Shown here: positions 9,111 to 11,798 of the stretch, one piece after another
Numbering within the stretch: position 1 is the first letter of the stretch
How the letters are laid out: each line of letters begins with the position of its first letter
Assembly (NCBI GenBank): GCA_007128865.1
Contig: SKWP01000309.1
Coordinates: 1 to 11,798, forward strand
From: Paracoccaceae bacterium
Lineage (GTDB): Bacteria > Pseudomonadota > Alphaproteobacteria > Rhodobacterales > Rhodobacteraceae
Reading direction: 5' to 3'
DNA length: 11,798 nucleotides
Translations under genes and position numbers: made by a program
Notes under the pieces: generated by a model
What the model was told of the DNA's origin: nothing
Database searches by the model: none
Seen by the model: the letters and a program-made list of their open reading frames with translations, nothing else

Positions 9111-10895
9111 TCAGCTTTCGGGATCGCGGTCGAATTGCAACCTGCACAGCTGGGCATAGAGCCCGCCGCCGGCCAGCAGTTCGGCATGGGTTCCGGCGGC
9201 GGCGACGCGGCCCTGATCCATGACCAGGATGCGGTCGGCGTTGCGCACGGTGGAAAGCCGGTGGGCGATCACCAGGGTGGTGCGGTTGCGGGAAAGCCTG
9301 TCGAGTGCCGCCTGCACAAGCTGTTCGGAGCGGGTGTCGAGCGCCGATGTCGCCTCGTCCAGAAGCAGGACGGGTGCATCGCGCATCAGCGCGCGCGCGA
9401 TGGCCACGCGCTGGCGCTGGCCGCCGGAGAGCGCCGAGCCGCGCGGGCCGACGCGGGTATCGAGCCCCTGCGGCAGCCGGGGGAGGAAGTCGGACACGCG
9501 GGCGGCGTCGAGGACCGCCTGAAGCCGGTCCGGAGCAGGTGCGTTGCCGCCGAGAAGGATGTTCTCGCGCAGGGTTTCGTCAAACAGCGCCGCATCCTGG
9601 GTGACCGCCGAGAACATTGCCCGCAGATCGGCAAAGGCCATCTCGGCCACATCGACGCCGCCCAGGGTGATGCGGCCCGACTGGGGCTCTTCCAGGCGGG
9701 TGAGCAGCGCGAAGACGGTGCTTTTCCCCGCGCCGGAGGGGCCGACCAGGGCGGTTGTCCGGCCGGCTTCGGCGCGGAAGTCGAGGCCGCGCAGCACCGG
9801 TGCGGACTCATAGGCGAAATGCACGTTCTCGAACACGATGTCGGGCATGCCCGCGGGCGGCGGCCGGGGCCGGGCGGGGGGCAGGATTTCGGCCGGCGTA
9901 TCGAACAGCCGGTAGAGCCGTTCGAGGCTTGCCGCCGCCGTCTGCCAGGCCCCTGTCAGCAGGCCGAGCCGGCGCAGCGGCTGGAAGCACAGCGCCATGG
10001 CGGTGAAGAAAGACATGAACTCGCCCACGCTGCGGTCGCCGGCGGCGATATCGGCGGCCCCCAGCAGCACCACCAGAAAGAAGCCCAGGCCCGAGACGAT
10101 GTCGATCATTGCCGGTACCGAGGTGCCGGAAACGGTGATCTTTACCTCGGCGCGGACGATGCGGTCCACGATCTTCCGGAAACGCCCGGTCTGGTATTCT
10201 TCCATCCGGTTGAGCTTGATTGGCAGGATGCCGTGAAAGATCTCGTCAAGCCGGGTGGCGCGCAGCGCGGCCTCTTCGCGCATCTGGGCGGTCTTGCGGC
10301 GGATGTAGCGCTGCGCCAGCGCCACCGGTGCCACCAGCAGCGGCACCGCAAAGAGCGCTGCCAGCGTCCAGACCACATCGATCAGCAGCGCCACCGTCAA
10401 CAGCCCCGCCAGCGCCACGATATCGCGCGAGGCGCCGGTGACGATGGTGCGCCACACCCCCTGCACCGCAACGGTGTCGCCCTGCACGCGTTCAATGAGC
10501 GAGCCCGGCGCGTTGCGCTGGAAGAAGCGCGCGTCCAGCGTCAGCAGGTGGCGGACAAGATCGACCTGCATTTCGGTGGAGCTGACCTGCGCCACTCGGG
10601 TCAGGATGGTGCGGCTGGCCATCAGGGTCACCGCCCGGGTCAGGAACAGCGCCAGGATGATGCCGCCCACCCACCAGGCAGCGCCGGCCTCCTGGCCGAC
10701 GAACACCCTGTCGAAGAGCGGCATCAGCATGTAGCTGAGCAGACCCAGCGTGCTGCCCTCGATCACCATGAACAGCATCGCCAGCGCCATCATCGGCATG
10801 TGCCGGCGCAGATAGCCGCGCCACAGACGCAGGATCAGCCGGCGTGATGTGTATCGGTCGTCGGGCTTGGGAACGTCGGCGGTGGGGTCTGTCAC
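9111..10895 (-). CDS. ABC exporter, fused permease and ATPase (MsbA-like)
   Basis: This is a half-transporter of 594 residues that would work as a homodimer in the inner membrane, using ATP to export a hydrophobic compound or lipid. The N-terminal two thirds carry about six hydrophobic helices, starting around LRRHMPMMALAMLFMVIEG and including GGIILALFLTRAVTLMA and IVALAGLLTVALLIDVVW. The ATPase domain has Walker A GPSGAGKST at 385-393, a Q-loop region (FSAVTQDAALFDETL), signature LSGGQRQR near 489, Walker B VLLLDEATSALD near 510 and the switch His in IAHRLST. Gene length and domain order match MsbA and related lipid exporters, but substrate cannot be read from sequence. The start is GTG at 10895, giving VTDPTADVPKPDDRY; AGGA lies 10 bases upstream, rather far. 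The frame is open upstream into the aminotransferase gene, but that extension is not protein-like. Confidence 0.9.
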   Translation of the reverse strand: MTDPTADVPKPDDRYTSRRLILRLWRGYLRRHMPMMALAMLFMVIEGSTLGLLSYMLMPLFDRVFVGQEAGAAWWVGGIILALFLTRAVTLMASRTILTRVAQVSSTEMQVDLVRHLLTLDARFFQRNAPGSLIERVQGDTVAVQGVWRTIVTGASRDIVALAGLLTVALLIDVVWTLAALFAVPLLVAPVALAQRYIRRKTAQMREEAALRATRLDEIFHGILPIKLNRMEEYQTGRFRKIVDRIVRAEVKITVSGTSVPAMIDIVSGLGFFLVVLLGAADIAAGDRSVGEFMSFFTAMALCFQPLRRLGLLTGAWQTAAASLERLYRLFDTPAEILPPARPRPPPAGMPDIVFENVHFAYESAPVLRGLDFRAEAGRTTALVGPSGAGKSTVFALLTRLEEPQSGRITLGGVDVAEMAFADLRAMFSAVTQDAALFDETLRENILLGGNAPAPDRLQAVLDAARVSDFLPRLPQGLDTRVGPRGSALSGGQRQRVAIARALMRDAPVLLLDEATSALDTRSEQLVQAALDRLSRNRTTLVIAHRLSTVRNADRILVMDQGRVAAAGTHAELLAGGGLYAQLCRLQFDRDPES

Positions 10896-10992
10896 GGCGA
10901 GGCGGTCCTGCGGCTCGGTCTGGCGCAGGCGAGCCCGCGACGCGCCCCGCCATAGCCCGGTTGCACCCCGACTGGCAAGGCGCCGGCCCCGA

Positions 10993-11021
10993 TTGACGGC
11001 CGGCCCGCATCGGCCTAGGTC
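10993..11021 (+). promoter_or_regulatory. Possible aminotransferase promoter
   Basis: TTGACG (10993-10998) is a strong -35-like box. The sequence 17 bases on is TAGGTC (11016-11021), a poor -10 match. Transcription would start near 11028, about 25 bases before the gene start. It lies in the 158-base divergent gap shared with the ABC exporter gene, where I saw no clear promoter for the opposite strand. Confidence 0.3.
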
Positions 11022-11053
11022 TGCGCGATCCCTGGTCCAGTCGGAGCGCGGCC

Positions 11054-11798
11054 ATGCGTGGCACAGCCGGACGTCCCTATCGTGCCATTCCCGGCCCCAG
11101 CGTGGTGCCCGACCGGGTGCTGCAGGCCATGCATCGTCCGGCGCCCGACATCTATGGTGGCGCGTTGCACGCGATGACGGCAACGCTTTATCCCGACCTG
11201 CGCCGGGTGGTCGGAACCGATGCGCATGTGGCGATATACATCGGCAATGGCCATGCCATGTGGGAGGCGGCGATTGCCAATCTCTTCAGCCCCGGCGACC
11301 GGGTGCTTTGCTTCGCGACCGGTCATTTCGGCCATGGCTGGGCGCAGGTCGCCCGTGCAATGGGGGTCGAGGTGGAAACGCTGGACTGCGGCCGCCGTTC
11401 GGCCGGCGACATGGCGCGGCTCGATGCTGCCTTGCGCGCTGACGCGGGCCATCGGTTGCGTGCGGTCATGGTGACCCATGTGGACACCGCAAGCAGTGCC
11501 CGCAGCGACATCGCCGCAATCCGCGCGGTGCTGGACGCCGCCGGGCACCCGGCGTTGCTGATGGTCGATGCCATTGCCTCGGTCGGCTGCGACCCGATGC
11601 GGATGGACGCATGGGGTGTCGATGTGCTGCTCGGCGCCAGCCAGAAGGGTCTGATGACCCCGCCGGGACTGGGGTTTCTATGGTTTTCCGAGCGCGCCCG
11701 GGCAGCCGGACGGGGCGCAGGCCTGCGATCGCCCTACTGGGACTGGGAGGCGCGGATCGGCGGGGCGGAATTCTATCAGCTCTTCTGCGGCACGGCGC
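11054..11798 (+). CDS. Class V PLP-dependent aminotransferase, AGXT/SGAT-like (3' end beyond window)
   Basis: The frame is open from ATG 11054 to the window edge: 248 complete codons of a protein that is usually near 400 residues. GGAG at 11043-11046 lies 7 bases before the ATG. The fold-type I features are in order: an N-terminal proline-glycine segment YRAIPGPSVVP, the cofactor-phosphate loop region IGNGHAMWEAA near 64-72, THVDTASSARSDI near 141-153, the cofactor-ring Asp172 in MVDAIASVG, and the Schiff-base Lys198 in GASQKGLMTPPGLGF. The lysine context matches alanine-glyoxylate and serine-glyoxylate aminotransferases. In relatives the corresponding segment is often THNETSTG; here it reads THVDTASS, a variant I associate with alphaproteobacterial members of uncertain substrate. 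The enzyme is probably cytosolic. Amino donor and acceptor cannot be assigned from this part. Confidence 0.88.
   Translation, partial: MRGTAGRPYRAIPGPSVVPDRVLQAMHRPAPDIYGGALHAMTATLYPDLRRVVGTDAHVAIYIGNGHAMWEAAIANLFSPGDRVLCFATGHFGHGWAQVARAMGVEVETLDCGRRSAGDMARLDAALRADAGHRLRAVMVTHVDTASSARSDIAAIRAVLDAAGHPALLMVDAIASVGCDPMRMDAWGVDVLLGASQKGLMTPPGLGFLWFSERARAAGRGAGLRSPYWDWEARIGGAEFYQLFCGTA

Noticed and set aside
9090..10847. A 585-codon plus-strand open frame opposite the ABC exporter
   Set aside because: Antisense shadow; the minus-strand frame has Walker A, signature, Walker B and switch His of an ABC ATPase.
10896..11183. N-terminal extension of the ABC exporter by 96 residues
   Set aside because: The extension is Arg/Pro/Trp-rich, overlaps the start of the aminotransferase gene on the other strand, and is not needed for the exporter fold. 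GTG 10895 gives a normal MsbA-like length.

Overview
The window is about 11.8 kb of GC-rich DNA (roughly two thirds G+C by eye) with dense coding and short intergenic gaps. Protein style and one intergenic element point to an alphaproteobacterium of the Rhodobacterales (Rhodobacteraceae/Paracoccaceae). The strongest hint is the GC-rich multi-arm element after carB that ends in GAGGATATTT; I recognise it from memory as typical of that order and could not check it against a database. No tRNA, rRNA, transposase, integrase, phage gene or CRISPR array is visible, so this reads as ordinary chromosomal backbone.

Layout: (1) bases 2-241 hold the end of a small lipoprotein gene cut by the window edge. 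(2) 412-1713, plus strand, is homoserine dehydrogenase with a C-terminal ACT domain. (3) 1836-3065, minus strand, is a RhlE-type DEAD-box RNA helicase that starts at TTG, with a leader of three stem-loops sharing one loop motif. (4) 3511-4737, plus strand, is cyclopropane-fatty-acyl-phospholipid synthase. (5) 4812-5486, minus strand, is a small CPBP-type membrane protein whose expected catalytic Glu is Gln. (6) 5600-8932, plus strand, is the large subunit of carbamoyl-phosphate synthase. (7) 8959-9021 is the Rhodobacterales-type element. (8) 9111-10895, minus strand, is an MsbA-like ABC exporter. (9) 11054 to the right edge, plus strand, is a class V PLP-dependent aminotransferase, incomplete.

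From hom onward the genes alternate strand one by one, so the visible junctions are either convergent (hairpins between stops) or divergent (shared upstream regions), and no multigene operon is seen. The functions are mostly unrelated: amino-acid synthesis (hom, aminotransferase), carbamoyl phosphate for pyrimidines and arginine (carB without carA nearby), membrane lipid chemistry and export (cfa, ABC exporter), and RNA remodelling (helicase).

I found no convincing new multigene system. The items most worth a second look are the three-hairpin leader of the helicase, the element after carB with mutually exclusive folds, and the substituted active-site motif of the CPBP protein.
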